Assembly: GCF_947500995.1 (NCBI RefSeq)
Contig: NZ_CANMUA010000006.1
Coordinates: 62,001 to 126,000 of the forward strand
Length of the DNA: 64,000 nt
Direction: 5' to 3'
Source of the DNA: an uncultured Serinicoccus sp.
Lineage (GTDB): Bacteria > Actinomycetota > Actinomycetes > Actinomycetales > Dermatophilaceae
Below, piece after piece: positions 41,375-51,384 of the stretch (the first letter of the stretch is position 1; every line of letters starts with the position of its first letter). Made by a program: the position numbers and the translations under genes. The notes beneath the pieces are model-generated. The model saw nothing but the letters and a program-made list of their open reading frames with translations. It ran no database searches and was not told where the DNA came from.

Positions 41375-43369
41375 ATGAGCCAGCTCACCGGGCGCCGGAG
41401 CCTGCTGCCGCTCCTCGCCGCCCACCCCGGCGGACGCAGCGCCGCGACCTGTCGCTACCGCTGCGGGGACGCCTGCTCGCAGCCGGTGCCCAACACGAGC
41501 AGCAACAGCTACTTCGGGGACGTGGTGCAGTCCGCCGTGGCGCGCCGCACGGTGCTCGCCGGAGGCACCGCCGCGATGGCGGGGGTGGCGTGGGCCGCAG
41601 CCCCGGGCACGGCGGCCGCGGCCGGGGAGGCGGAGCGGGGCCTGCCGGGGACGGAGGGCCGACGCGGCGGTTTCCCCTCCATCTCACCCACACCGGCCGA
41701 CGTCGACGACCTGGTCGTGCCGGAGGGCTTCACCTGGGCCCCGGTCATCTCCTGGGGCGACCCCGTCGAGCCCGGCGCCCCGCGCTTCGACGTCGACCGG
41801 CAGAGCGTGGAGGCGCAGAAGGGACAGGCCGGCTACAACGCGGACTACCTCACCCTGCTCCAGGACGGCGACCGGGGCTGGAGACGGCGGCGCGGGGTCA
41901 TCGTCGTCAACAACGAGTACACCAACCCCGAGATGATGTTCCCGGACTGGAGCGGCGAGGTCACCCCGGAGCAGGCGGAGATCGAGATGGCCGCCCACGG
42001 GATGACCATCGTCGAGGTCCGCCGCACGAACGACCGGTCCCCGTGGACGTACCAGCGGCGCGGGACCCGCAACCGTCGGATCCACGCGTGGACCCCCTTC
42101 GCGCTGGACGGCCCCGCCGCCGGGCAGGAGTGGATGCGCACCAGCACCGACCGTCGCGGGCGCCGCGTGCTGGGCACGCTCAACAACTGCGCCGGCGGGG
42201 ACACCCCCTGGGGGACGGTGCTGTCGGGTGAGGAGAACGTCAACCAGTACTTCGACGCCACCGGCGCGCCGGACCCCGAGGGCAGGCTGGCCCGCTACGG
42301 CATCACGTCCGGCGGACGCGGCTGGGAGCAGGCCGACCGCCGCTTCTCCGTGCTCGAGGAGCCGAACGAGGTCAACCGCTTCGGCTGGATCGTCGAGGTC
42401 GACCCTGACGACCCCGGCTCCACCCCGGTCAAGCACACGGCGCTCGGCCGTTTCAAGCACGAGGGAGCCACCATCCGGCTGGCCCACGACGGGCGGGCGG
42501 TCGCCTACATGGGCGACGACGAGCGCTTCGACTACATCTACAAGTTCGTCTCCCGCCGCCGCTACCGCGAGGGTGACAAGCGCCACAACATGCGCCTGCT
42601 CTCCGACGGCGACCTCTACGTCGCGCGGTTCACCGGCGACGGCCTGCAGGACGGGCAGTACGACGGCGACGGCGAGTGGCTGCCGCTCGTGGTCGGCGGC
42701 GAGTCACGGGTCGAGGGCATGAGCGTGGCGGAGGTCTGCACCTGGACGCGGCTGGCCGCGGACCGGGTGGGACCCACCAAGATGGACCGGCCCGAGGACG
42801 TGCAGCCCGACCCGACGACGGGCCGCGTCTACGTCGCGCTGACCAACAACACCGCGCGCACGCCGGGCCAGATCGACGAGGCCAACCCGCGGGCCAACAA
42901 CAAGTTCGGTCACGTCATCGAGTGGCGCGAGGCCGGGGACGACGCCGCCGCGCTGCGGTTCCGGTGGCGGATCGTCCTCGTCGCCGGCGACCCCTCCGAC
43001 CCCAGCACCTACTTCTCCGGCCTCGACCGGCGCGAGGTCACCCCCATCAGCTGCCCGGACAACGTCGCCTTCGACGGCGAGCCCGGCCACCTGTGGATCA
43101 GCACCGACGGCGCCCCCGGCACCATCGGCACCTGCGACGGCCTCTTCCGCATGCCGACCACGGGGCGCGACCGCGGCCTCGTCCAGCAGTTCCTCTCGGT
43201 GCCCACCGGCGCCGAGTGCTGCGGGCCGGTCATCTCCTGGACGGACCGCTCGGTGCTCGTCAGCGTGCAGCACCCCGGGGAGGGCGGCTCCAGCGCCTAC
43301 CCCTACCTCGGCGACAGCGTCCCCCGACCCGGCGTGGCGCACGTCTACCCGGGGCGGCGCCGGCGCTGA
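41375..43369 (+). CDS. PhoX-family (DUF839) Tat-exported phosphatase
   Basis: The 664-residue protein has a Tat signal with R57-R58-T-V-L after a long n-region of about 55 residues containing C-rich CRYRCGDACSQ, then AGGTAAMAGVAWAAAPGTAAAA. The beta-propeller body includes VVNNEYTNPEMMF, NNCAGGDTPWGTVLSGEEN, RMPTTGRD and CPDNVAFDGEPGHLWISTDG. PhoX enzymes are Ca/Fe-dependent extracytoplasmic phosphatases released under phosphate limitation. ATG 41375 has GGAAGGA 5 nt upstream. A CTTCACC direct-repeat-like stretch near 41280 is too weak to call a Pho box. Confidence 0.9.
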   Translation: MSQLTGRRSLLPLLAAHPGGRSAATCRYRCGDACSQPVPNTSSNSYFGDVVQSAVARRTVLAGGTAAMAGVAWAAAPGTAAAAGEAERGLPGTEGRRGGFPSISPTPADVDDLVVPEGFTWAPVISWGDPVEPGAPRFDVDRQSVEAQKGQAGYNADYLTLLQDGDRGWRRRRGVIVVNNEYTNPEMMFPDWSGEVTPEQAEIEMAAHGMTIVEVRRTNDRSPWTYQRRGTRNRRIHAWTPFALDGPAAGQEWMRTSTDRRGRRVLGTLNNCAGGDTPWGTVLSGEENVNQYFDATGAPDPEGRLARYGITSGGRGWEQADRRFSVLEEPNEVNRFGWIVEVDPDDPGSTPVKHTALGRFKHEGATIRLAHDGRAVAYMGDDERFDYIYKFVSRRRYREGDKRHNMRLLSDGDLYVARFTGDGLQDGQYDGDGEWLPLVVGGESRVEGMSVAEVCTWTRLAADRVGPTKMDRPEDVQPDPTTGRVYVALTNNTARTPGQIDEANPRANNKFGHVIEWREAGDDAAALRFRWRIVLVAGDPSDPSTYFSGLDRREVTPISCPDNVAFDGEPGHLWISTDGAPGTIGTCDGLFRMPTTGRDRGLVQQFLSVPTGAECCGPVISWTDRSVLVSVQHPGEGGSSAYPYLGDSVPRPGVAHVYPGRRRR

Positions 43370-43378
43370 GCCGGCCCG

Positions 43379-43425
43379 CGCCGACCGCTCCCCCGGACCC
43401 GGGCGGTCAGCGGGAGCGGTCGGCG
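43379..43425. terminator. Large inverted repeat between convergent genes
   Basis: A perfect 14-bp inverted repeat (43379-43392 with 43412-43425) with a 19-nt loop lies after the PhoX stop and extends into the last codons of the polyprenyl synthase gene, whose stop is in the loop. It probably terminates transcription from both sides; a uridine tract is lacking. Confidence 0.65.
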
Positions 43426-44414
43426 ACGCCGTCGACCAGCGCGCGCAGGGCGTCCACCGCCGCCGAGGGCTCCAGGTCCTCCAGGAGCGAGCGCGCCTGC
43501 GCGGCCATGGCGAGCGTGCGCTCCCGGGCCTGCGCCATCGCCGGGTGGGCGCGCAGCAGCTCCAGGGCCTCGGCCAGCTCGGCGGGGTCCTCGATCGGAC
43601 CCGAGATCAGCTCGCGCAGGCGGGCGTCGGCCGGGTCCGAGCTCCCCCGGGCGTAGAGCACCGGCAGGGTCGCCTTCCCCTCGCGCAGGTCGGTCCCGGG
43701 GGTCTTGCCCGAGGCGTCGGCCTCGGAGGAGACGTCGAGCAGGTCGTCGGCCAGCTGGAAGACGACCCCGAGGGTCTCGCCGTAGGCCGTGAGCGTGCGG
43801 ACGGTGCCCTCGTCGCAGCCGCCGAACATCGCGCCGTAGCGCGCGGCCGTGGCGATGAGGGACCCGGTCTTGTCCGCGAGGATGGAGAGGTATGCCTCGA
43901 CCGCCGCGTCGTGCCCGTCCGCGCCCGGCGAGGTGGCGCCCTGGCGGTCGTCCCGGATCTGGCCCGCGCACAACCGGATGAAGGTCTCCGCCTGGATCTT
44001 GACGGCCTCGGGGCCGAGGCCGGCCACCACCGCGGAGGCGGTGCCGAAGAGCAGGTCCCCGACGAGGATCGCCGTCGCGTTGCCGTAGCGGGCGTTGGCG
44101 CTCCGCACGCCCCGCCGCAGGTCGGCCTCGTCCATGACGTCGTCGTGGTAGAGCGAGGCGAGGTGGGTGAGCTCCACGCCCACCGCGGCGTCCACCACCT
44201 GGTCGTCCCATCCCCGGCCGACCTCGCTGGTCAGCAGGGTGAGCAGGGGCCGGAACCGCTTGCCGCCCGCCCGCGCCAGGTGCAGGTTGGCCTCCGCGAT
44301 GAAGGGGTCGTCGTGGTCGACGACCTCCTCGAGGCGCACCGCGACCCGGTCCAGCCCGGTCTGGACCCGCCCGGTCAGCGCGTCGTCGGAGCCCGGGACG
44401 GCAGCCGTGCTCAC
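43407..44414 (-). CDS. Long-chain polyprenyl diphosphate synthase (menaquinone side chain)
   Basis: A 335-residue trans-isoprenyl synthase (GrcC/HepT-like) with GGKRFRP, the first aspartate motif D91-D-V-M-D95, KTGSLIATA, and second motif D223-D-L-L-D227. Residues ahead of the first motif (LASLYH) are small or moderate, as in medium- and long-chain enzymes, and the menaquinone context indicates heptaprenyl to nonaprenyl products (inference). GTG 44414 overlaps the nuoN stop by 4 nt, so it is the last gene of the nuo operon. Confidence 0.9.
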   Translation of the reverse strand: MSTAAVPGSDDALTGRVQTGLDRVAVRLEEVVDHDDPFIAEANLHLARAGGKRFRPLLTLLTSEVGRGWDDQVVDAAVGVELTHLASLYHDDVMDEADLRRGVRSANARYGNATAILVGDLLFGTASAVVAGLGPEAVKIQAETFIRLCAGQIRDDRQGATSPGADGHDAAVEAYLSILADKTGSLIATAARYGAMFGGCDEGTVRTLTAYGETLGVVFQLADDLLDVSSEADASGKTPGTDLREGKATLPVLYARGSSDPADARLRELISGPIEDPAELAEALELLRAHPAMAQARERTLAMAAQARSLLEDLEPSAAVDALRALVDGVADRSR

Positions 44415-45958
44415 CGCAGGAACGCCGCGGTGCTCTGCGCGAGGTCCAGGACCGGGGAGGGCATGACCCCGAGGGCCAGGGTGATGGCGACGCCCACGAG
44501 GATCGCGAACGACGTCATCCAGGACGGGCGCACCACCACGGTCCCGGGCGCGTCGCCGGGGTCACCCAGCCACATCTGCACGACCAGGACGAAGTAGATG
44601 TAGGCCGTGACGGCGCTGGCGAGCACGCCGACGACCGCGAGCCAGGCCCAGCCCTGGCTCACCGCCGCGGAGAAGACCGCGAACTTGCCGGTGAAGCCGG
44701 AGGTCAGCGGGATCCCCGCGAACGCCATGAGCAGGAAGGTGAAGCTGGCCGCGATCCACGGCGAGCGGCGCCCCAGGCCCGCCCACTGGTCGACGAGCGT
44801 GGCCTCGGTCCCCGCGCTGCGCACCAGGGCGACGATGGCGAACGCCGGGATCGTCATGAAGCCGTAGGTCGCGAGGTAGAACATCGTGCTCGACACGCCG
44901 GCCACGTCCAGGGCGACGACGCCGGTGAGGATGAACCCGGCGTGGGCGATCGAGGAGTAGGCCAGGATCCGCTTGACGTCCGTCTGGACGATCGCCAGCA
45001 GGGCGCCGACCACCATCGACAGCGCGGCGACGACGGCGATGACCGGCTGCCACTCCAGCCGGGCGCCCTCGACGGCGACGTAGAGCACGCGCAGCATCGC
45101 GCCGAACGCCGCGACCTTGGTGCAGGCCGCCATGAAGCCGGTGACCGGGGTCGGGGCGCCCTGGTAGACGTCGGGGGTCCACGCGTGGAAGGGCACGGCG
45201 CCGACCTTGAAGAGGAGCCCGACGGCGACGAGCAGGACGCCCGGGACGAGCAGGCCGTCCATGCCGACGTTGCTGCTGATGGCCGCTGCGATGTCGGAGA
45301 ACCTCGTCGAGCCGGCGTAGCCGTAGAGCAGCACCGCGCCGAAGAGGTAGAAGGCGCTGGAGAAGCTGCCGAGCAGGAAGTACTTGAGCGAGGCCTCCTG
45401 CGACAGCAGCCGGCGACGCCGGGCCAGGCCGGCCAGGACGTAGAGCGGCAGGGAGAGGATCTCCAGCGCCACGAAGAGCAGGATGAGGTCGTTGGCCGCG
45501 ACGAAGAGCATCATGCCGCCGACGGACATGAGGGTGAGCGGGTAGACCTCCGTGGTGGTCGCCCCGACCTTGGTCGCGAGCGTCTCCTCCGCCGAGCCCG
45601 GGGTGGACACCCCGGACTGGGTGAAGGCGTCGGGCTGCTCCCCGCCGAACCGCTCGCTCATGACGAGCAGGCCCAGGACGGACAGCACGAGCACCAGGCC
45701 CTGCAGGGCCAGAGTGACCCCGTCCACGGCCACCGTGCCGGCCGCCGTGATGCCCTCGTTGTCCCGGCCGAGCAGGACCAGCGCCAGCAGCGCCAGGACG
45801 AGGGTCGCGACGGACAACGGGACCTGCACGGCATACCGCGTGCGCCGGGAGGCGAAGCCCTCGACCGTGACCCCCACCAGGCCACCGACGAAGACGATGA
45901 TCATCGGCAGCAGCGCCGTGTAGTTGATCTCGGGCGCGACGAACATGGAGCCACCCAT
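44411..45958 (-). CDS. nuoN: NADH-quinone oxidoreductase subunit N
   Basis: The 515-residue antiporter-like subunit has 14 TM helices; VALEILSLPLYVLAGL has the TM5 glutamate, FKVGAVPFHAWTPDVYQGAP and TPVTGFMAACTKVAAF the channel lysine, and KRILAYSSIAHAGFIL the conserved helix. ATG 45958 overlaps the nuoM stop by one base (TGATG) and the stop overlaps the polyprenyl synthase start. Confidence 0.95.
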   Translation of the reverse strand: MGGSMFVAPEINYTALLPMIIVFVGGLVGVTVEGFASRRTRYAVQVPLSVATLVLALLALVLLGRDNEGITAAGTVAVDGVTLALQGLVLVLSVLGLLVMSERFGGEQPDAFTQSGVSTPGSAEETLATKVGATTTEVYPLTLMSVGGMMLFVAANDLILLFVALEILSLPLYVLAGLARRRRLLSQEASLKYFLLGSFSSAFYLFGAVLLYGYAGSTRFSDIAAAISSNVGMDGLLVPGVLLVAVGLLFKVGAVPFHAWTPDVYQGAPTPVTGFMAACTKVAAFGAMLRVLYVAVEGARLEWQPVIAVVAALSMVVGALLAIVQTDVKRILAYSSIAHAGFILTGVVALDVAGVSSTMFYLATYGFMTIPAFAIVALVRSAGTEATLVDQWAGLGRRSPWIAASFTFLLMAFAGIPLTSGFTGKFAVFSAAVSQGWAWLAVVGVLASAVTAYIYFVLVVQMWLGDPGDAPGTVVVRPSWMTSFAILVGVAITLALGVMPSPVLDLAQSTAAFLR

Positions 45959-47514
45959 CAGTGGTCACTCCCCTCGGTCGAGTGGTTGGCGGCGGTGTCG
46001 ACGGCGGGCGCCGGATCACTGATCCCGACCGTCTGCAGCGTCTGCTGCACGGCGGGCTCCAGCAGGTCGAGCACCGGCTTGGGGTAGAAGCCGAGCACCA
46101 GGAAGGCCGCGATGATCGGGGCGACCACCCACTTCTCCCGGCCGCTCATGTCCGTGACGTCCTCGACCTCGGGTCCGGCCGGCCGGGGGCCGGTGGCGAC
46201 CTTCTGGTACATCACGAGGATGTAGACGGCCGCCAGGATGACCCCGATCGCGGAGATGACCGCGATCCACGGGTGCCGCCCGAAGGTGCCGACGATGACG
46301 AGGAACTCGCTGACGAACGAGTTCAGCCCGGGCAGGGCCAGGCCGGACATGCCCGAGACGAACAGCGCACCGGCCACCAGCGGGGTGACCCGCTGCCAGC
46401 CGCCGAAGTCCCGCAGGTCGCGCGAGCCGCGACGGACGATGAGCATGCCGGCGACGAGGAACAGCCCGGCGGTGGTGAAGCCGTGGTTGACCATGTAGAG
46501 GGTCGCCCCGGTCTGGCTCACCGTGGTGAAGGCGAAGATGCCCAGCACGATGAAGCCGAAGTGGCTGATCGAGGTGTAGCTGATGAGCCGGAGCATGTCC
46601 GTCTGGCCGATGGCCAGGAACGCCCCGACGAAGAGCGACACCAGCGCGAGGGCCAGGACCACCGGGGTGGCCCACTGGCTCGCCTCGGGGAACAGCGTGA
46701 GGCAGAAGCGGATCATGCCGTAGGTGCCCACCTTGTCGAGGACGCCCACCAGCAGGACCGACGTCGCCGGGCGGGCCTGCTCGGCGGCCAGCGGCAGCCA
46801 GGTGTGGACCGGCCACATGGGGGCCTTGATCGCGAAGGCGATGAAGAAGCCGACGAACAGCCACCGTCCGGCCTCCACCGAGAGGTCCATGCCGGTGAGG
46901 TTCGACAGCAGGAACCCGTCGGTGCCCCGGGGGCCCGCGAGGTAGACCCCGATGACGGCGACGAGCATGATGAGCCCGCCCGCCAGCGAGTAGAGCAGGA
47001 AGGAGGTGGCCGCCCGTGCCCGGCGGCTGCCGCCGAAGACCCCGATGAGGAAGTAGACGGGGATGAGCATCGCCTCGAAGAAGACGTAGAAGAGGAACAC
47101 GTCGATGGCCGCGAAGACGCCGACCATCATCGAGGTGAGCGCCAGCATGAGCGCGAAGTAGGCGTGCTGCCGTCGGCCCACGGCCGGCACGTCGTCCCAG
47201 GCGGCGACGATGCAGATGGGCACGAGCACCAGCCCGAGCAGGATCATCGACAGCGAGATGCCGTCGACCCCGAGGGCGTAGGACACCCCGAACTGCGGGA
47301 TCCAGGAGTAGACCTCGGTGAGCTGGAACGGCTCTCCCGCGGTGCCGCCCCCGATCCGGAACTGGGTGGCCGCACCGATGCCGACGACAAGGGTCAGCAG
47401 GGCCACGCCGAGGGCGACGGGGCGGACGATGGTGCTGCCCTTGGGCAGCAGGGACACCACGAGCGCGCCGACGAGCGGCAGCACGAGCAGCGTGGTCAAC
47501 CAGGGAAAACTCAT
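45958..47514 (-). CDS. nuoM: NADH-quinone oxidoreductase subunit M
   Basis: The 518-residue proton-pumping subunit contains FYVFFEAMLIPVYFLIGVFGG (TM5 Glu), KAPMWPVHTWLPLAAEQARP, TSVLLVGVLDKVGTYGMIRF and RLISYTSISHFGFIVLG. ATG 47514 overlaps the nuoL stop by one base; a GTG three bases earlier is an alternative start. Sequence divergence from the NuoM at 12.3-13.9 kb is large, so the two are not recent copies. Confidence 0.95.
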   Translation of the reverse strand: MSFPWLTTLLVLPLVGALVVSLLPKGSTIVRPVALGVALLTLVVGIGAATQFRIGGGTAGEPFQLTEVYSWIPQFGVSYALGVDGISLSMILLGLVLVPICIVAAWDDVPAVGRRQHAYFALMLALTSMMVGVFAAIDVFLFYVFFEAMLIPVYFLIGVFGGSRRARAATSFLLYSLAGGLIMLVAVIGVYLAGPRGTDGFLLSNLTGMDLSVEAGRWLFVGFFIAFAIKAPMWPVHTWLPLAAEQARPATSVLLVGVLDKVGTYGMIRFCLTLFPEASQWATPVVLALALVSLFVGAFLAIGQTDMLRLISYTSISHFGFIVLGIFAFTTVSQTGATLYMVNHGFTTAGLFLVAGMLIVRRGSRDLRDFGGWQRVTPLVAGALFVSGMSGLALPGLNSFVSEFLVIVGTFGRHPWIAVISAIGVILAAVYILVMYQKVATGPRPAGPEVEDVTDMSGREKWVVAPIIAAFLVLGFYPKPVLDLLEPAVQQTLQTVGISDPAPAVDTAANHSTEGSDH

Positions 47515-49496
47515 CACTGCATCACCCAGACGGCACCGAGGATCACGACGACGCCCAGGAGCATCGTCAGGGCATAGGAGCGGACGAAGCCGTTCTGCGC
47601 GCGGCGCAGGACTCGGGACAGGCCGTTGAGCCCGCCGGTCGTGCCACCGGTCACCGTCCCCTCGACCAGCACGCTGTCGACCTCCACGGAGGTCCGCGCC
47701 AGGGTCATGGTGGGGCCGGTGAACAGCGCGTCGTTGACGCCGTCCTGGTAGAAGTCACGTCGGGCGGCGCGGGTCAGCGGCCCGGCCTCCGGCGCGGTCT
47801 GCGGGACCTCGCGCCGGCCGTACATCACCCAGGCCAGCCCGGCCCCGACCAGCATGAGGACGAAGGCGAGGATCTGGATCGCCAGGACCGGGATGAGCGG
47901 CTCGCCGTGCTCGGCGTGGCCGAAGACCGGCTCCAGCCACCCGGTGATGACCCCGGTCGGGTAGAGCACGACGCCCAGGACCAGCGACCCGAGGGCCAGG
48001 ACCATCATCGGGACGGTCATGACGAGCGGCGACTCGTGCGGGTGGGCGTCCTCGTGCCAGCGGGCCGTGCCGAAGAAGGTCATGAAGAACAACCGGGACA
48101 TGTAGAACGCCGTGATCCCGGCACCCAGGAGCGCGACCCCGCCGAACACCCAGGCCCGCCAGCCCGGCTCGGCGAAGGCGGTCTCGATGATGTAGTCCTT
48201 CGAGTACCAGCCCGCGGTGAAGGGGAAGCCGATGATGGCGAGCCACCCGGCCATGAAGGTGAGCCAGGTGATCTTGATGTCCGCCCGCAGGGCACCGAAG
48301 CGGCGCATGTCCACCCGGTTGCCCATCGCGTGCATGACCGACCCGGCCCCGAGGAACATGTTGGCCTTGAAGAAGCCGTGCGTCACGAGGTGGAAGATCG
48401 CGTAGAGGTAGCCGACCGGGCCCAGCCCGACCGCCAGCATCATGTAGCCGATCTGGCTCATCGTGGAGGCCGCGAGGGCCTTCTTGATGTCGTCCTTGGC
48501 GCAGCCGACGAACGCTCCGTAGAGCAGGGTGACCGCCCCGACGATCGCCACGACCAGCCGGGCGTCCGGGGTGAGGTCGTAGATCGCCTGGCTGCGGGCG
48601 ATGAGGTAGACGCCGGCGGTGACCATCGTCGCCGCGTGGATGAGCGCCGACACCGGGGTCGGGCCGGCCATCGCGTCCCCGAGCCAGCTCTGCAGCGGGA
48701 ACTGCGCCGACTTGCCGCAGGCCCCCAGCAGCAGCGCGAGGCCGATGAGGGTGAGCGTGAGGTCGCTCGCCCCGCCGGCGCTGCCGTGGACGGTCGCGAA
48801 GTCCAGCGCCCCGAAGGTCGCGAGCATGATCGCCATGGCGGTGATGAGCCCGACGTCACCGACCCGGTTGACGACGAACGCCTTGTTGGCGGCCGCGGCG
48901 TAGTCGGGGTTCCAGTTCCAGAAGCCGATGAGCAGGTAGGACGCCAGGCCGACGCCCTCCCAGCCGACGAAGAGCAGCAGGTAGGAGTCGGCGAGCACGA
49001 GGATGAGCATCGCCGCGACGAAGAGGTTGAGGTAGGCGAAGAACCGGCGCCGGTCCGGGTCGTCCGCCATGTAGCCGAGGGAGTAGACGTGGATGAGGCT
49101 GCCCACGAAGGTGATGAGCATGACGAAGGCCAGGGACAGCGGGTCCAGCAGCAGGCCGGCCGAGAGCGACAGCTCGCCCACGCTCACCCAGTCCCACAGC
49201 GGCACCGAGAGCGAGCGCTCCTCCGGCGCCAGCCCGGTGAGCTGGACGATGACGAGGACTCCGACGGCGAAGCTGCCCCAGGACAGCGCGGTCGCCAGGG
49301 CCGGCCCCCACCGGTCGGTCGTCCGGCCACCGAGCAGGAGGACGGCCGCGCCGACGAGCGGCAGGGCGACGAGCAGCCAGCCGAAGGCCGCGAGGCCGTC
49401 GGCCTGGGTGGCGTGGACGGCGCTCGCTCCGCCTTCGTGTTCGGCCGCCGCGAGGCTGAGGGTGGCCAGCCCGTGGCTCAGGTCGTGCACAGACAC
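47514..49496 (-). CDS. nuoL: NADH-quinone oxidoreductase subunit L
   Basis: A 660-residue subunit with FVGWEGVGLASYLLIGFWNW, GKSAQFPLQSWLGDAMAGP, TPVSALIHAATMVTAGVYLI, KDDIKKALAASTMSQIGYM and the C-terminal FYQDGVNDALF linked to the lateral helix. It is the most distal proton pump. The start is GTG 49496, 9 bp after the nuoK stop. The N-terminal 35 residues are soluble and His/Ala rich. Confidence 0.95.
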   Translation of the reverse strand: MSVHDLSHGLATLSLAAAEHEGGASAVHATQADGLAAFGWLLVALPLVGAAVLLLGGRTTDRWGPALATALSWGSFAVGVLVIVQLTGLAPEERSLSVPLWDWVSVGELSLSAGLLLDPLSLAFVMLITFVGSLIHVYSLGYMADDPDRRRFFAYLNLFVAAMLILVLADSYLLLFVGWEGVGLASYLLIGFWNWNPDYAAAANKAFVVNRVGDVGLITAMAIMLATFGALDFATVHGSAGGASDLTLTLIGLALLLGACGKSAQFPLQSWLGDAMAGPTPVSALIHAATMVTAGVYLIARSQAIYDLTPDARLVVAIVGAVTLLYGAFVGCAKDDIKKALAASTMSQIGYMMLAVGLGPVGYLYAIFHLVTHGFFKANMFLGAGSVMHAMGNRVDMRRFGALRADIKITWLTFMAGWLAIIGFPFTAGWYSKDYIIETAFAEPGWRAWVFGGVALLGAGITAFYMSRLFFMTFFGTARWHEDAHPHESPLVMTVPMMVLALGSLVLGVVLYPTGVITGWLEPVFGHAEHGEPLIPVLAIQILAFVLMLVGAGLAWVMYGRREVPQTAPEAGPLTRAARRDFYQDGVNDALFTGPTMTLARTSVEVDSVLVEGTVTGGTTGGLNGLSRVLRRAQNGFVRSYALTMLLGVVVILGAVWVMQ

Positions 49497-49505
49497 GAGC
49501 GCTCC

Positions 49506-49805
49506 TTACAGCTTGAGCAGGTTGGCGTCGTCGACCGAGGCCGAGCGACGCGCACGGAAGATGGACATGATGATCGCCAGCCCGACGACCACCTCGGCCG
49601 CGGCGACCACCATGACGAACAGGGCGTAGACCTGCCCGTCGAGGGTGCCGTGGATGCGGGCGAAGGTGACCAGCGCCAGGTTGCAGGCGTTGAGCATGAG
49701 CTCGATGCCCATGAAGACGATGATGGTGTTCCGCCGGGTCAGGACGGTGATGGCACCCAGGGAGAAGAGCACCACCGACAGGTAGATGTAGGCCTCGAGT
49801 CCCAT
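49506..49805 (-). CDS. nuoK: NADH-quinone oxidoreductase subunit K
   Basis: The 99-residue three-TM subunit has [17 protein letters not shown] and [18 protein letters not shown] with the two buried glutamates that link proton channels. The ATG overlaps the nuoJ stop by one base. It lacks the charged tail of the second-set NuoK. Confidence 0.95.
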   Translation of the reverse strand: MGLEAYIYLSVVLFSLGAITVLTRRNTIIVFMGIELMLNACNLALVTFARIHGTLDGQVYALFVMVVAAAEVVVGLAIIMSIFRARRSASVDDANLLKL

Positions 49806-50677
49806 CAGCGCTCCTCCCCGTCCGACCGGTCGCTGCCGTCCCGCTTGGTCATCTCGTTGTCGGTGGCGGCGTTGGTCCCCGTCGGCAGGTCCTCGCGGGA
49901 CTGCTCGGCCGGGGGCTGCCCGTCGGAGCGGCCGCTGCCCGCGGGCAGACGGTAGTCCCCCGGGTTGGTGACCTGGCCCCGGGCGACCAGCACCCGCGGG
50001 ACGGACTCCTCGACCGGGCTGCCGTCCGGCGCCAGGGCGGGGGTGTCCGCGGCGTTGTGCCGGGCATACACACCGGGGTTGGGCTTGCCGGCCAGCCACT
50101 CGCCGGCCCGCAGCCGCTCCTGGGAGAGCTGACGCTGGGTCCGCTTCGGGGTGAGCCGCTCGCGGTGCGCCAGGACCATCGCGCCCATGACGGCGATGAC
50201 GAGCAGCGCCCCCAGCGTCTCGAACGTGAGCACCTGCCGCTCGAAGATCTCGCGGGCCAGGGCGGTGACGGTGCCCTCGGCCTGCACGGTGTCGAGTCCG
50301 ACCGCCGCCGGCCAGGTGACGCGGGTCAGGGCGTAGACGGACGCGGCGACGAAGAGCGCGCCCAGGCCGTAGGCGAGCACCCGCTGCAGGGGCAGCGTCT
50401 CGACGGTGGAGTCGGAGGCGTCGACGCCGACGAGCATGACGACGAAGAGGAAGAGCATCATCACGGCGCCGGAGTAGACGAAGATCTGGATGATCCCGAC
50501 GAACTCCGCCTGCTGGACGATGTAGATGACACCGAGGCTGATCATGGTCATGGCCATCGCCATGGCGGCGTGCACCGCCTTGCGGGCGAAGAGGAGTCCG
50601 AGGGCGCCCGCGACGGCGACGACGGCCAGCACCCAGAAGAGACCGACCTCCATCCCGTCGATCCGGTCGGGGGTCAT
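49805..50677 (-). CDS. nuoJ: NADH-quinone oxidoreductase subunit J
   Basis: The 290-residue subunit has five TM helices, with [18 protein letters not shown] as the pi-bulge helix. Residues after about 170 form a long cytosolic extension ([19 protein letters not shown], then a [20 protein letters not shown] stretch, ending in acidic SDRSDGEER) that is typical of actinobacterial NuoJ and has no known role. The ATG overlaps the nuoI stop by 4 nt. Confidence 0.94.
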   Translation of the reverse strand: MTPDRIDGMEVGLFWVLAVVAVAGALGLLFARKAVHAAMAMAMTMISLGVIYIVQQAEFVGIIQIFVYSGAVMMLFLFVVMLVGVDASDSTVETLPLQRVLAYGLGALFVAASVYALTRVTWPAAVGLDTVQAEGTVTALAREIFERQVLTFETLGALLVIAVMGAMVLAHRERLTPKRTQRQLSQERLRAGEWLAGKPNPGVYARHNAADTPALAPDGSPVEESVPRVLVARGQVTNPGDYRLPAGSGRSDGQPPAEQSREDLPTGTNAATDNEMTKRDGSDRSDGEER

Positions 50678-51384
50678 GAACGCGCCTCCACCTGCGCCGC
50701 GTCGGCCTCGGCGTCGTCGCGCCCCGCGTCCCGCTGCTCGACGTAGTCCTGCTGGCCGCGCGTGGACCCGGTCACCTTGCCCTGGTAGTAGTCACGCTCC
50801 TCCATGCCCTCGGCCATGGGGAAGGGCGGGGTGAGCATGTCCGGGCGCAGCGGGGCGAGCAGCTGGTGCTTCTCGTAGATCAGCGGCGCCCGCTCGGAGT
50901 CGGCCAGCTCGTACTCGTTGGTCATGGTGAGCGCCCGGGTGGGGCACGCCTCGATGCACAGGCCGCAGAAGATGCAGCGCAGGTAGTTGATCTGGTAGAC
51001 GCGGCCGTAGCGCTCGCCGGGGCTGAACCGGGCCTCGTCGGTGTTGTCCGCGCCCTCGACGTAGATGGCGTCGGCCGGGCAGGCCCAGGCGCACAGCTCG
51101 CAGCCCACGCACTTCTCCAGGCCGTCCGGGTGCCGGTTGAGCTGGTGGCGACCGTGGAAGCGGGGTGCCGTCGGGCGCTTGACCTCGGGGTACTCCTGCG
51201 TCGGCACCTTGCGGAACATGGTGCCGAAGGTGACGCCGAAGCCCGCTACCGGGGCGAAGAGCTGGCCGAGCAGTCCCGGCTCCTTCGTGCCGCCCTCCGG
51301 TGCGGTCTCGCCGCGACGGGCGGGGGTGCTGTCGGCGTGGGTGCGGGCGGGCTCGTCGGTATGAGGCTCGGTCGGGTCAGCCAC
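50674..51384 (-). CDS. nuoI: NADH-quinone oxidoreductase subunit I
   Basis: The 236-residue ferredoxin-type subunit has [4Fe-4S] ligands C92-x2-C95-x2-C98-x3-C102 and C137-x2-C140-x2-C143-x3-C147. It has a 40-residue polar N-terminal extension and about 60 extra C-terminal residues compared with E. coli. The ATG overlaps the nuoH stop by 8 nt. Confidence 0.95.
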   Translation of the reverse strand: MADPTEPHTDEPARTHADSTPARRGETAPEGGTKEPGLLGQLFAPVAGFGVTFGTMFRKVPTQEYPEVKRPTAPRFHGRHQLNRHPDGLEKCVGCELCAWACPADAIYVEGADNTDEARFSPGERYGRVYQINYLRCIFCGLCIEACPTRALTMTNEYELADSERAPLIYEKHQLLAPLRPDMLTPPFPMAEGMEERDYYQGKVTGSTRGQQDYVEQRDAGRDDAEADAAQVEARS